This document shows positions 43,030-52,521 of a DNA stretch of 64,000 nucleotides, one piece after another (the first letter of the stretch is position 1; every line of letters starts with the position of its first letter). Source of the DNA: [Eubacterium] cellulosolvens LD2006. GTDB taxonomy: Bacteria > Bacillota > Clostridia > Lachnospirales > Lachnospiraceae. A program made the position numbers and the translations under genes. The notes beneath the pieces were generated by a model. It did no database searches. It was not told the origin of the DNA and saw only the letters and a list, made by a program, of their open reading frames with translations. The stretch spans positions 1 through 64,000 of the forward strand of contig NZ_JHXY01000006.1 in NCBI RefSeq assembly GCF_000621585.1, given 5' to 3'.

Positions 43030-45442
43030 CCTGTCCCTCACCTTCAAAATTCATATACCTGATATAACAATCCCGGAATTCTTCGTCGTTTCCGAGAATA
43101 ACCTCTTCCGTCCGCGCGATCGCATCAAGCATCCGCCCGCGCGATCCCTTTTCCGTGAGAACTCTCACCGCTCCCGCAAGGGAAGTATTGCCCGCCGCGA
43201 CGGTTTTTTCCTCTGCCTCCACCGGCAGAAGACCGATGCGCGCGGCCTTCGCCGGATCCAGCTGAAAGCCGAAACCGCCGGCAAGGATCACCTGATCGAT
43301 CCTGTCGATCGAAGTCCCGAACCTAGTGAGCAGAATACCGATTCCCGCCCGGATCGCGCTCTTCGCCATCTGTATTTCCCGGACATCCGCCTGTGTGAGG
43401 ACGATTTTCGTCCCGTCCTTTCTTTTCGCAAGTCTGACGCCTTCAGAAAAGTACGGCTCAACGAGCGTTCCGTACCGATCCATGATCCCTGCATCGAGAA
43501 AGGCCGCCAGCGCCTCGATCGCGCCGGTTCCGCAGATTCCGACGGGCTCAGCGCCGCCGATCGTCTCCACGGCAAACGACGGCGCCGGTCGCGTCCCGTC
43601 CCATCTCACACGGCAGACAGCTCCCGGGATACTTCCTGTTCCACAGCTCAAGGCCCCTCCCTCGAGCGCGGGACCAGCGGCCGTCGAAGCGGCCAGAATC
43701 CTCGTCCCGTCGCCGACAGCCATCTCGCCGTTGGTGCCCAGATCCACAAAGAGGATGATTTCTTTTCTGTTATCTCCCGACATGCCCGCGCACATCATTC
43801 CGGACGCGATATCCGCTCCGATGTAGGCGCTGCACCCGGGAAGAATATCCACCGGCGTCGCCGCGTCCACGCCGGTCATCTCCGAAAACGCCGGTCCGAA
43901 CAGCACCTCGGCACTCCGTCGCTCACCGCCCAGGCTGACCGGCCGGAACGGCCATCTGCCGAGTCCCTCTGTCGGATATCCGAGAAGCAGATGCTCCATA
44001 GTCGTATTCCCGGCGATGACAATCCGACGGATCCTGCCGCTGTTTCCGGCTCCGCCGGTCGGGACGTGTTTTTCCTCCGTCTCTCCGGTTCTGCCTGTGC
44101 CCTGCGCACTCTCCCTTCCGGAATCCGTGCAGATATTTCCGTCTTCCGCTTCCGCCAGTTCCCGGATCAGGCCTGCCAGATCTCTGCGGATCAGCTCCTG
44201 CATTTGGGCGCCTCTTCCTTCCCCTGCGGCGCGGATTCTGCTGATCACATCGGCGCCGTAGGTTCTCTGATGATTGATCCCGGCGGCGCTGCCAAGAATC
44301 TCCGCGCGGGAAAGATCCACCAGCGAAGCGGCCAGCGTTGTCGTCCCGAGATCGATCGCGATCCCGAGCTCCGGTGCGTCCGCTCCGTCATTGTTCCGCC
44401 CACGGCGCGGAAGCAGGTCTTCCCCGCTGTTCGCATTTCCCGCTTTCGGCTGCTCCCTGTCCGGATCCACAACTTTCTCTGTTTTCTTCTCCGGATGTTT
44501 CTTCGCGTATCCCTCTGCCGCATCCGTCTGGACGGAAAAAGCTTCCTCTCCGGCCCGGTACAGGATCTCGATTTCCTCCGTCGTCTCTGCCAGACAGGCG
44601 AGACGCCATCCGCTCCGAAGCTGTTCCTGTGTGTAGCAGACGGAATCCGACGGATGAATCGCAAGCGTCCCTCTCACAAGCCTCACGCCGCATTTTCCGC
44701 AGACGCCTCTTCCGCCGCAGGGCGAGGCAAGACAGACGCCCCGGGAGCGCAGGAAATCCATCACGCCGACGCCGGCCGGTATCGTCATCCGCCGCATGCC
44801 GGCATCCTCGTCCGTCCTCCCCGCTTTCATCCGGCAGTCGACTGACGCGCAGCTGACGCAGTCGTGTCCCGCGAGAAAAACATCCGCATCCTCCGTCAGC
44901 GCGTAAATCATACACATGGACTTTACCGGATGGAGCATTCCTTCCTTCGTACCCGTGACGCCGAGAATCCGCTCCGCGTCGGAAAGTTCCAGCGCCCTCC
45001 GGACGTCATCCGCTGTGATCTCGTCCGGAATTTCCATCCGGGCGCAAATCCCGTATCCTTTCTCATTCACTATTCTGCGGATCTGCGGAAGGAGCTGTTC
45101 CTCGAACGCGAAGAGAGCGCTGTCGGCCATGGAACTGAAGAGCAGTCCCTGCTCATATTCCTGGCCGGCGAACCGGCTGTCGATGTAATCGCTGATCACC
45201 TCCCCGAGCGTCATCACCAGACAGAGTACCTTCTTCCCCCCGTCAAGCTCTCCGAACGCAGCGACCGCCTTGGGAATCAGCCGTCTTCCGATCTGCGTGT
45301 AATTCTCCCGGAACAGCTTCCTGTTCTCCGTGTAGCCGGGATCACCCGGTCGCATGTGCAGAAGCCGAAACGTCATATCTTCGTCCGGCAGAATCCTTCT
45401 GCCCGCCGCATTTCCATTCAGTATCCGAATATCACCTGCCAT
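43016..45442 (-). CDS. MetH activation-like domain fused to 2Fe-2S and RACo-type corrinoid-activating ATPase
   Basis: 808 residues in three parts. Residues 1-215 resemble a stand-alone MetH activation domain (LCLVMTLGEVISDYIDSRF, MKEGMLHP-like and GHDCVSCASVDCRMK). Residues about 220-310 are a ferredoxin-type [2Fe-2S] domain: CLASPCGGRGVCGKC...C (LACLAET). From about residue 370 is the RACo/DUF4445 ASKHA ATPase: LGIAIDLGTTTLAASLVDL, IVIAGNTTMEHLLLG, FVDLGTNGEMAVGD, VGICGTGAIEALAA and VILAGGFGF. RACo proteins use ATP to reduce inactive Co(II) corrinoids. Overlap with metH strongly suggests it reactivates that enzyme. A charged linker (310-370) and another (430-480) are low complexity. Start after AAGGAGGGGG. 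Confidence 0.87.
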   Translation of the reverse strand: MAGDIRILNGNAAGRRILPDEDMTFRLLHMRPGDPGYTENRKLFRENYTQIGRRLIPKAVAAFGELDGGKKVLCLVMTLGEVISDYIDSRFAGQEYEQGLLFSSMADSALFAFEEQLLPQIRRIVNEKGYGICARMEIPDEITADDVRRALELSDAERILGVTGTKEGMLHPVKSMCMIYALTEDADVFLAGHDCVSCASVDCRMKAGRTDEDAGMRRMTIPAGVGVMDFLRSRGVCLASPCGGRGVCGKCGVRLVRGTLAIHPSDSVCYTQEQLRSGWRLACLAETTEEIEILYRAGEEAFSVQTDAAEGYAKKHPEKKTEKVVDPDREQPKAGNANSGEDLLPRRGRNNDGADAPELGIAIDLGTTTLAASLVDLSRAEILGSAAGINHQRTYGADVISRIRAAGEGRGAQMQELIRRDLAGLIRELAEAEDGNICTDSGRESAQGTGRTGETEEKHVPTGGAGNSGRIRRIVIAGNTTMEHLLLGYPTEGLGRWPFRPVSLGGERRSAEVLFGPAFSEMTGVDAATPVDILPGCSAYIGADIASGMMCAGMSGDNRKEIILFVDLGTNGEMAVGDGTRILAASTAAGPALEGGALSCGTGSIPGAVCRVRWDGTRPAPSFAVETIGGAEPVGICGTGAIEALAAFLDAGIMDRYGTLVEPYFSEGVRLAKRKDGTKIVLTQADVREIQMAKSAIRAGIGILLTRFGTSIDRIDQVILAGGFGFQLDPAKAARIGLLPVEAEEKTVAAGNTSLAGAVRVLTEKGSRGRMLDAIARTEEVILGNDEEFRDCYIRYMNFEGEGQDDEE

Positions 45443-45544
45443 GCCCCCTCCTTTTTTGCGCATATTATTTTTATCATATCGCTTTTCTTCTTTTGTTGTC
45501 GAGAGAAAATAGAGAGTGGCGATAGCTTTTACTTATCACCGGTG

Positions 45545-45580
45545 AAAGGGGAGCGCCGCAGCCGCAGCGCTCCCCTTTTT
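45545..45580. terminator. Bidirectional-type terminator after the pilus operon
   Basis: AAAGGGGAGCGC (45545-45556) pairs with GCGCTCCCCTTT (45567-45578). It lies just past the stop of the tip adhesin gene and before the MetH-activator gene; TTTTT follows on the plus strand and TTT on the minus strand. Confidence 0.65.
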
Positions 45581-45599
45581 CGGAACATTTTTTCTTCTC

Positions 45600-48500
45600 T
45601 TATTTGGTTTTCACGCGGATCCTGGCCGCCAGCACAACCAGGAGCGCGATCACGCTCAGGCTGCAGGTCACAACGAGCCACTTATACTTCAGGAACCAGT
45701 CCGCGAATCCGGTATCCGGGAGTCTCTGTCCGGCAGAGTTCGGGATATAAATATGATACCCCCCGAAACCGCCGGCTCCGGCGATCGACGTATCGATGTT
45801 GAACGTATTGTTCGTATCCGACACCAGCGTTCCGTTCTCGTAGTGGTTGAAGTAAACCCTTGCCCGGAAACCTGCAAATTCTCCGCTCTCCTCATAGAAG
45901 ATTCGGAGTCTTGCGGGCGCCTTCAGCGACTGATAGCCGTCCGGCGCCTTCACTTCCCGGATATAGTAATCCTTATCCGCCACGAAACCGTCCAGACAGA
46001 AATCCGAACCGGTACTGATATAGGTCGGTTTTCCCTGTGAGTCATAGCGCACGTCTGTTCCGGAGCCTGGCACCGGCACAATGTTCTTCGCGTCTTTTTT
46101 CAGCTCAGGATCTGAGTAAATCCGGAACTCCGCTCCTGAGAGAGCCTGTCCTCCCATCCCCGTCTTTGTCATGTCGACGCGGTAGGACGGAGCGATATTG
46201 AAGTAGATGGCCGCGTCCGACTCGGAGGCTCCACGCTCCATATAGTAGAAGCTCAGCGTGTGCTGACCGGCGCCGAGATCGCCGATCAGACCGGTGAGAC
46301 TCTTCGTCGTCACGCCTTTGCTGCCGGATACGCCGATTATCCTTGTCAGACGACCCTCGGCATTCCGAACGGCATCAACCTTTGTGGCTCCGGCCTGTCC
46401 GATGGTGACCGTGTTCTCGCTGAAATTGATCTCTCCGTACACCCGGTCATGGATTCCTCCGAGATCAAGCGCGAGTTTTCCGTCAATGAACACCCACACG
46501 TCGTCGTCGCCGGAGAAGCGGTAGACCATGGAATCACCGTTGACGGCCTTATTTCCGTTTCCGCCTGTCTTCACCTCATTCGGAAGCGAGAACGCAAATT
46601 CCGTCTTCATTCCGAACCAGTAGTTTACTTCGCCGTGGAGCTCGTTAAACGTGGAAGCTCCGCTGTTGAAGGGAAGGAAATCACCCTTGTCCTTGCCGGA
46701 GGACTTGTCCGTTCCATTCACATAATTGTGGACATAGAATCTTCCAGCCGACTGATTGTAATCCGCGGCGTTCAGATCACTGTCGTAATAGTAATAACCG
46801 GTGGAAGGATCGTAACTGTACAGATGATGATCCGTTCCGATGCACTGGTATCCGTCCTGCGCGTGTGAAGTATCGCCCGAAAACAGTGTGCCCGCCAGCC
46901 AGGAATTGAAAATTCCCTCCGTCACCACTCCGGTGTACTGGCCGGAATTTCTTGATACATAGTTGGATTTATTCTTGGCACCGCGGGACGCGGCTCTGAC
47001 CAGCATACCGTTCTGCTGCGCGTACAGGAACGTAAAGGCCTCATTTCCCGGAAGCAGCGCCCAGGATTCTCTGTGCGAGAGACCGGTCAGATAGGTACTC
47101 GGCAGCAGATAGACCGACTGCATATTGAAGATCTCGTTGTAGTCAAAGACTGTCGTCGTGATATTCGGCTGATATACGCTGTACGGCGACAGATCCACCG
47201 GCTGTCCGATGTTGTAGTCGGAAGCCATCCAGCTCGCGTAGAAGACCGTCGATTCCTCGACATAGGCCGTCTCTCCGGGCTTGTAGGATTTGTGTGTTTT
47301 CGTGTCGTACCATCCCACCAGGCGGTACCCCGGCTTGTAGGTTGTCTCCGCTTTTACCTCGTCTTCTCTCGGAAGCACAACGGACGCAGTCTTCGAACCG
47401 TTCTGAGGAGTTACCCTCTTGACGGTGTGCGTCGTCTTGCTTGTGGAATACCCTCCGGTGTAAAAGTTATTGCCGCCGTTTGTAGCGTCAAACCACACAT
47501 CGTAGCCGTATTTCACAATATGATAGATTTCGAAACTGGAAGCTTTATCGGCAGCAGCAAAATTATAATTCTTTGCCGCCGTATAGGCGTTGTATCCGGG
47601 CTTGCCTTCCACATTGTCGTAGGCGTTCAGACCGTACTTTTTGCCCCCATCGTAGCAGTAAATCTTAACAACAAAACCGGATGACTGGTCATTTGTCCCC
47701 TCAATCGTCAGCGCCTGTCCGGAGGTCGCCGTCCGGTTCAGATACACCTTAAAGTCGTTGCCATATTGCCTTGTCTTCGAACTCTGATTTACGAACTGTC
47801 CGTCGGAACCGTACACCCAAACGTCCGAGTCAATAAAGCCAAGCAGGTAATTGTCCTTCGAGATCTTTACCTCGTGAGAGAGGAAATTCTTGTTCTGTGC
47901 AGACTTGCCGCTTTTATTCTCCGTGTTGAGAGTGCTCGCCACATCTCCGACGGCCACGTCGTACCGCTTTCCGTTCTCTGTTCTGACCAGAACGTACGGC
48001 TCGCCGGCTTTCAGCTCCGACTGCTTTGTCACGCGCTCACCGAAATACGGAATCGTCGTCGTCTTATCATCCGCCGTGGATCCGACCTCCGCAAAACAGA
48101 AGGCCGTCCCGGATCCTTTATTCATCATGACGCCGTAATAGCCGTTCTCCTGCAGATAGGTCTGGCCGTCGGACGCGATAATATAGCCATCAGACGTAAT
48201 CGTGACCGTGTGATCCGAAGACGCGGAGAACGGGAAGCCGTTTGTCATGGAGATGTAAACTTTTTTCTTCTCATTGTATAACTGTGTCTTTCCATTGGAA
48301 TTCTTCTTGAGGCGCCAGATGACTGCCTTGTCAAAGTTTGAACCGCTGTTTCCCGTCGCGTAGACAGATACGCCGTCCGACGAGAGTGCGGCCTCCATCG
48401 TTGCCTTTTCTCCGGACTCGGAACTGCTTTTCAGCGCGCGGATCATGTTGACCGTCTTGCCGTCCGAACTCTTGGCATAGATGATGTAGTCGCAGTCCTC

Positions 48501-49880
48501 CATAAGGGAATCCGCCGGGATCTGAATCGCGTTCTGGTTGCCGAAATTCACATTGCTGCCTGAAGATTTCGTGAGACTGGTGGCCAGCTGGTTCATCTGG
48601 GCACTCTGCTGCGCGGCGCCGGTTGTGGATTCCGTCACGATTATTCCCGTAATGGAAAAACTTGTCTGCGCAAACGCAAACGTATTCACTTCCTCCGTGC
48701 GGTCGATGTCCGTAATTCTGTCCTGATTGACGCGCTTCTCGTCCGTCTCCCCGTTTTGAACAGCCGTCACATCCTGTGCGGATTTTTCCGCGTCGGACTT
48801 CAGCATATTCTGCTGTTCTTCCGAGAGTTCCATCGTTCCGCTGTCTTCCTGCGCCTTGCCGGCCACAACCTTCAGAACCTCGGTTCCGTGATCCGCGAAA
48901 TGAATGACGCCGGCCTTTGCCTCGCTGTTCTCGCTGATCTGCAGCTTGTCAGTGTAACTGATTTGGATGCTGACCGGAACCTTCGGCTCAATCTCTTCTC
49001 CGTTCACCACGAATTTTATATCAAAAAATCTGGCCAGAAGAATCTGGTTTTCCTCTGTCTGTCCGCTGTCGCTTCCGTCTTCGCCCGAAACCGCTCCGGA
49101 AGTCTCCTGCGCCCCGTCACCGGTCGGATTTTCTGCGGATGTGAGCGAAACTGCAGAAAGTGCCTCATCTCCGGAGATGGCTGCAGAGGAATTGTCGCTG
49201 CTGTAAGAGAGCACAGTCTCGAGCGTCTCACCTTCGCTGCCCGCATCTGTTGCCTCAGAGATCCCTTCCGCATCCTCTGCGGACGAGGCCTCTGTGCCTT
49301 CCTTCTCCCACGCTCCGGCAGCGCTCATCTTCGCTTTAGCCTCCTCCAGATACTGCAGATACAGGTCTGTTCCCTGCGGAATCTCCTCGACCACAAATTC
49401 AGCGTCTTCCGGAATTTCTGCCTCTTTCGGAACCACAGCCGTCACCAGATAGTCCGCTCCCTGCGCCGTAAATGTGCGGGTGGCAGTCTCTTCTTCCTTT
49501 TTTTCCTCTCCGTTCTCTTTTGAAGAGGAGGACGTATTGACAACGCTATCTGTCGCGCCGTTTTCCTCCGGCACAATTCCGGATTCACCGGTTCCCTTCA
49601 CTTCTCCGTAGCAGGCCTCGTTGTGAATATGCTCCTCCAGGTTGCAGATCAGCGTCTGCTCCTCGTCGTAGCAGTTCGCGTCGTGAACATGCTCCTGCTT
49701 TCCGCAGATCAGTTCCCGGTCCGAAGATACCGCGTGCGCCGGACGGCTGAGAATATAACCGATCACCACAAGAACAAACGCCAGCGGCATCATTCGCCCG
49801 GCTATCATTTTTCTTCTTACAGCCGCAGATTTCTTCATCTTATCCTTTTTTTGTCCGTTTTTTCTACGATTCTCTTTCAT
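45600..49880 (-). CDS. Sortase-anchored pilus tip adhesin (LPDTG)
   Basis: About 1426 residues. A signal helix (25-50) is followed by two CxxxxHxHxxxCY units (LICGKQEHVHDANCY, LICNLEEHIHNEACY), then long Ser/Glu-rich and beta regions. An InlB-type beta-grasp repeat lies near 820-880 (AETTYKPGYRLVGWYD, VFYASWM). A fibro-slime/PA14-like domain near 1080-1190 contains YRFSGDDDVWVFIDGKLALD and GGIHDRVYGEINF. A Cna-B domain (about 1250-1340: LSGAEFRIYSD, YYIREVKAPDGYQSL) precedes the LPDTG signal (1387-1391), a helix and a basic tail. Size and domains fit a tip protein. The ATG at 49880 is two bases after the sortase stop. Its ligand is unknown. Confidence 0.88.
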   Translation of the reverse strand: MKENRRKNGQKKDKMKKSAAVRRKMIAGRMMPLAFVLVVIGYILSRPAHAVSSDRELICGKQEHVHDANCYDEEQTLICNLEEHIHNEACYGEVKGTGESGIVPEENGATDSVVNTSSSSKENGEEKKEEETATRTFTAQGADYLVTAVVPKEAEIPEDAEFVVEEIPQGTDLYLQYLEEAKAKMSAAGAWEKEGTEASSAEDAEGISEATDAGSEGETLETVLSYSSDNSSAAISGDEALSAVSLTSAENPTGDGAQETSGAVSGEDGSDSGQTEENQILLARFFDIKFVVNGEEIEPKVPVSIQISYTDKLQISENSEAKAGVIHFADHGTEVLKVVAGKAQEDSGTMELSEEQQNMLKSDAEKSAQDVTAVQNGETDEKRVNQDRITDIDRTEEVNTFAFAQTSFSITGIIVTESTTGAAQQSAQMNQLATSLTKSSGSNVNFGNQNAIQIPADSLMEDCDYIIYAKSSDGKTVNMIRALKSSSESGEKATMEAALSSDGVSVYATGNSGSNFDKAVIWRLKKNSNGKTQLYNEKKKVYISMTNGFPFSASSDHTVTITSDGYIIASDGQTYLQENGYYGVMMNKGSGTAFCFAEVGSTADDKTTTIPYFGERVTKQSELKAGEPYVLVRTENGKRYDVAVGDVASTLNTENKSGKSAQNKNFLSHEVKISKDNYLLGFIDSDVWVYGSDGQFVNQSSKTRQYGNDFKVYLNRTATSGQALTIEGTNDQSSGFVVKIYCYDGGKKYGLNAYDNVEGKPGYNAYTAAKNYNFAAADKASSFEIYHIVKYGYDVWFDATNGGNNFYTGGYSTSKTTHTVKRVTPQNGSKTASVVLPREDEVKAETTYKPGYRLVGWYDTKTHKSYKPGETAYVEESTVFYASWMASDYNIGQPVDLSPYSVYQPNITTTVFDYNEIFNMQSVYLLPSTYLTGLSHRESWALLPGNEAFTFLYAQQNGMLVRAASRGAKNKSNYVSRNSGQYTGVVTEGIFNSWLAGTLFSGDTSHAQDGYQCIGTDHHLYSYDPSTGYYYYDSDLNAADYNQSAGRFYVHNYVNGTDKSSGKDKGDFLPFNSGASTFNELHGEVNYWFGMKTEFAFSLPNEVKTGGNGNKAVNGDSMVYRFSGDDDVWVFIDGKLALDLGGIHDRVYGEINFSENTVTIGQAGATKVDAVRNAEGRLTRIIGVSGSKGVTTKSLTGLIGDLGAGQHTLSFYYMERGASESDAAIYFNIAPSYRVDMTKTGMGGQALSGAEFRIYSDPELKKDAKNIVPVPGSGTDVRYDSQGKPTYISTGSDFCLDGFVADKDYYIREVKAPDGYQSLKAPARLRIFYEESGEFAGFRARVYFNHYENGTLVSDTNNTFNIDTSIAGAGGFGGYHIYIPNSAGQRLPDTGFADWFLKYKWLVVTCSLSVIALLVVLAARIRVKTK

Positions 49881-49882
49881 CC

Positions 49883-50854
49883 TCAACCTTCGCGATCACT
49901 GCGATCCTCTATGTCTTCCGTGTCTTCAGTTTCTGCCGGTCCATCCGGTTTCTTAAGGCTTCCGCCGGGGCGAATCCCTGTTCTTTTCTTCTTTCTCATC
50001 CGCCGTTTTCGCTTCATGGAACTTCCCTTCGTCATTACGAAAACAGCGATGAGCATCAGCGGAACGGCGATCGCAATCGCCACATGACGGTTGTCGATCT
50101 GTACCGCGTCCGCGGTGACATGTACCTTTCCGGGTTTATTTTCAATACGGTGTCCCCTGACCAGAAGTCGGTGCGTATTGATTCCGTATGGCGTACATGT
50201 CGAGAGCGTCACATAGTCTTTGCCTTCCTCGATTCCGAGGTTTGTGAAATCATCCGGGAGAACAATCCGGATCTGATCCACTTCATAGGTCAGTGTCCTT
50301 CCGAGAACATCTATGGTAAAAGCATCTCCGACCACCAGTTTATCCAGATCCGTAAAGAGTTTCGCGCTCGGAAGACCTCTGTGCCCCGTGAGCACGGCGT
50401 GGGTCCCCTCCCCGCCCACCGGAAGGGATGAACCCTCCAGATGTCCGATGGCGTGCTGAAGAACTTCTTCCTCCGACGTGTGGTAGACCGGCGCCGTCAG
50501 ATTGATTTTCGCGATGTAAATGCTTCCGATCATACCGCTGTCATCTACAGACAGAAGCTCCTTGTACTCTTTTTTCTCTTCCTCACTCATGTCATAGCGG
50601 TTCTGCATGGACAACAGTGAAGCGTTGTATGCCTCCGCTTTCTCCAAAAGTTCTTCCTTTTCCTTCTGATCGAGCGACTCTACCGTCTTCTGATAATCCG
50701 CCACAGCTCTGGAAGAATGCATACTGTTCCAATAGTCAGAAAAAGCAGGGTAGATCAGAAGCCCCAGTCCGCCCAGAACAATGAATATCAGAATGATATT
50801 GAACCGGTCCTTCTTTTTCCCTGCTCTTTTATTCTTGTGTGCTTTCACTTTCAT
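49883..50854 (-). CDS. srtC: Class C (pilus) sortase
   Basis: A 323-residue transpeptidase that joins pilins through LPXTG cleavage and lysine isopeptide bonds. It has an N-terminal helix (18-36), a lid-like segment YPAFSDYWN (35-43), the catalytic histidine H158 in VLTGHRGLP, cysteine C220 in LSTCTPYGINTHRLLVRG and arginine R229 in the same stretch, and a C-terminal helix (about 255-275), all as expected for class C. The tail is basic and then acidic. It lies between the pseudo-sortase and the tip adhesin in one operon. Confidence 0.95.
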   Translation of the reverse strand: MKVKAHKNKRAGKKKDRFNIILIFIVLGGLGLLIYPAFSDYWNSMHSSRAVADYQKTVESLDQKEKEELLEKAEAYNASLLSMQNRYDMSEEEKKEYKELLSVDDSGMIGSIYIAKINLTAPVYHTSEEEVLQHAIGHLEGSSLPVGGEGTHAVLTGHRGLPSAKLFTDLDKLVVGDAFTIDVLGRTLTYEVDQIRIVLPDDFTNLGIEEGKDYVTLSTCTPYGINTHRLLVRGHRIENKPGKVHVTADAVQIDNRHVAIAIAVPLMLIAVFVMTKGSSMKRKRRMRKKKRTGIRPGGSLKKPDGPAETEDTEDIEDRSDREG

Positions 50855-50864
50855 CTCTCCTGGT

Positions 50865-51419
50865 CTACTCAGTCACGCAGCTGACATAGGTCGTATGCAG
50901 CCCGTCGGAAAACTCTATGATCAATCCCCCCACGGCCTCACGTTCCTCTCTTGTGACAAGATCCACGACGTAGCGGTTTGAAAATCCGCTGACGCCGGTA
51001 AAAATCACTTCGTCGCCGTCGCGCACCGCTGCCGATCCCTCGGAAACCATGCCGATCCTGCACGCCCCCGTCCCCCCATCCGGGAGAACTTTCGGAATGA
51101 GTGTCTTCTCATCGGCCAGGAAGCTGCTCCCGACCGGAAACGAAATACCTGCCTGCGGAAACTCGATTTTTCCTATGCAGTCCATTCCGTTCACTTCCGC
51201 TACCGGAAGACTGTCCGGATCTTCAAGAAGCGGCTCCGCCGCTTCCGTGATCTGTGACGGAAGAATCTTCTGCATATTCTGAAGAACCTCACTGCACGTC
51301 TGAACCCGCGCTTTCTTTACAGAAAGCTTCTGGCGGATGATAATCCCGCCGGAAGCCAAAAGAAGAACGAGTCCGAGGATAATCAGCACTTCTCCCCCGT
51401 GCGCGTGTATTTTTTTCAT
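50865..51419 (-). CDS. Sortase-like membrane protein lacking catalytic residues (pseudo-sortase)
   Basis: 184 residues: an N-terminal helix (9-29), then a domain with sortase-like order. MDCIGKIEFPQAGISFPV resembles the IGxIxIPKIGxxLPV of sortases, and RDGDEVIFTGVSGFSNRYVVDLV the GDxFxIxxxGxxxxYxV. The end, GLHTTYVSCVTE, aligns with the TLSTC strand, but no TGH histidine and no catalytic arginine are present and the protein stops three residues after C181. It therefore looks like a degenerate or regulatory sortase. The ATG overlaps the minor pilin stop (TAATG), with AAGGA upstream; ten bases separate it from srtC. The family is inferred from short motifs and could be wrong. Confidence 0.6.
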   Translation of the reverse strand: MKKIHAHGGEVLIILGLVLLLASGGIIIRQKLSVKKARVQTCSEVLQNMQKILPSQITEAAEPLLEDPDSLPVAEVNGMDCIGKIEFPQAGISFPVGSSFLADEKTLIPKVLPDGGTGACRIGMVSEGSAAVRDGDEVIFTGVSGFSNRYVVDLVTREEREAVGGLIIEFSDGLHTTYVSCVTE

Positions 51420-52480
51420 TATTCCTTCTCTCCTCTGATCCGCATGATCATTCCGAGAATAATCATACCCGCCGAAGAAACCATCATAAGAGCCACCCAC
51501 AAGGACAGCTTCGTCTCATCTCCGGTCTTTACCGCTTCGGATGTCGTTGTGGATGTCGTCGGCTTAAGCGTAGGCGCGGTTGTCGGAGACTCCTCCGGCA
51601 CCGGCGTTACCGTCGGCGACACGGTCGGCGTGGCAGATGGCGTCACGGACGGCTGCTCTTCCCAGGTATTTGTGAGAATAAAGCCGTCTTCATTCTGATC
51701 CACCGACACTCTGTAACCGGCCGGCACATCTTTCTCGCGGACGGTGTAGTTCCCTGCTTCCTCCGGGACGTAACCAGCTGACCAGTTGTTCTCTTTACTG
51801 AGCTTCAGCGTGTCAACCACCGCGCCGTCGCGTAACACTTCCACAAAGATTTCCTCCGGCCTCTGTCCGGACTCGCCGTCCATGGCCCAGTGTTTGACCA
51901 CGCGGAGTTCCTTCTGTGATCCCTGATTGGGGATATATTTTGACTCGACGATCAGTTCTTCCTCTACTTTTCCCTCACTGTCATAGGAGGGAAAGCTCAG
52001 ATAAAAGCTGACCGGCGTGTAGGTTGTTCCGTTCTCTGTGACGGCTGTTCCCGTCACCAGATAAAGCCCGTCGGTAAGTGTAAGCTCCGTCGGTACATTC
52101 GCCTGAATATGCGCGATCTCATCGCCTTTTTCCGCGTATCCGGCCAGTGTCACCTCATCTCCGGAGAGCTTCATCGCGCAGGGATCCGGATCAAACGCCT
52201 CCACGCCTGATCCTTCCGAACTGCCTGCCACGGTCTGTGCGGAACTCTCCGCGAACTTTCCGACGAGTTTCAAATGATTCTCCCCGTCCGGCTCCGCGAC
52301 TTTAAACAGAGAAAAATCCGCGCCGTTCACCGGAAAAGAAATGGTCAGCCGGATCGTTGACGTATTTGCTCCGGCTTCTCCCGCAGCCGCTCCCAGCCAG
52401 AGGCAGGCGGCGACCGCGAGAAGTCCGGCCAGAATCGAGGCAACGGATTTTCGTATTTTTGTTCCGAATTCCTTGTTCAT
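51419..52480 (-). CDS. Minor pilin with Cna-B domain and VKTGD sorting signal
   Basis: 353 residues: signal peptide (cleavage near 38), a beta domain of about 150 residues, a Cna-B domain (about 190-275: RVVKHWAMDGESGQRPEEIF, AGNYTVREKDVPAGYRV with the E-box-like Glu), and a Pro/Thr-rich stalk (about 275-315). The C-terminus is AVKTGDETKLSL followed by a helix and RIRGEKE. VKTGD takes the place of LPXTG, a variant seen in clostridial pilins. The Thr/Pro stalk fits a wall-spanning base pilin. It lies between the major pilin and the pseudo-sortase. Confidence 0.85.
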   Translation of the reverse strand: MNKEFGTKIRKSVASILAGLLAVAACLWLGAAAGEAGANTSTIRLTISFPVNGADFSLFKVAEPDGENHLKLVGKFAESSAQTVAGSSEGSGVEAFDPDPCAMKLSGDEVTLAGYAEKGDEIAHIQANVPTELTLTDGLYLVTGTAVTENGTTYTPVSFYLSFPSYDSEGKVEEELIVESKYIPNQGSQKELRVVKHWAMDGESGQRPEEIFVEVLRDGAVVDTLKLSKENNWSAGYVPEEAGNYTVREKDVPAGYRVSVDQNEDGFILTNTWEEQPSVTPSATPTVSPTVTPVPEESPTTAPTLKPTTSTTTSEAVKTGDETKLSLWVALMMVSSAGMIILGMIMRIRGEKE

Positions 52481-52521
52481 AAAAAATGTCTCTTCTATAT
52501 TATCGGGACAAACCCGCAGAA

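Noticed and set aside
42890-44845. 651-codon open frame opposite the metH/activator genes
   Set aside because: Overlaps two well-supported genes, spans their junction and shows no domain or start signal.
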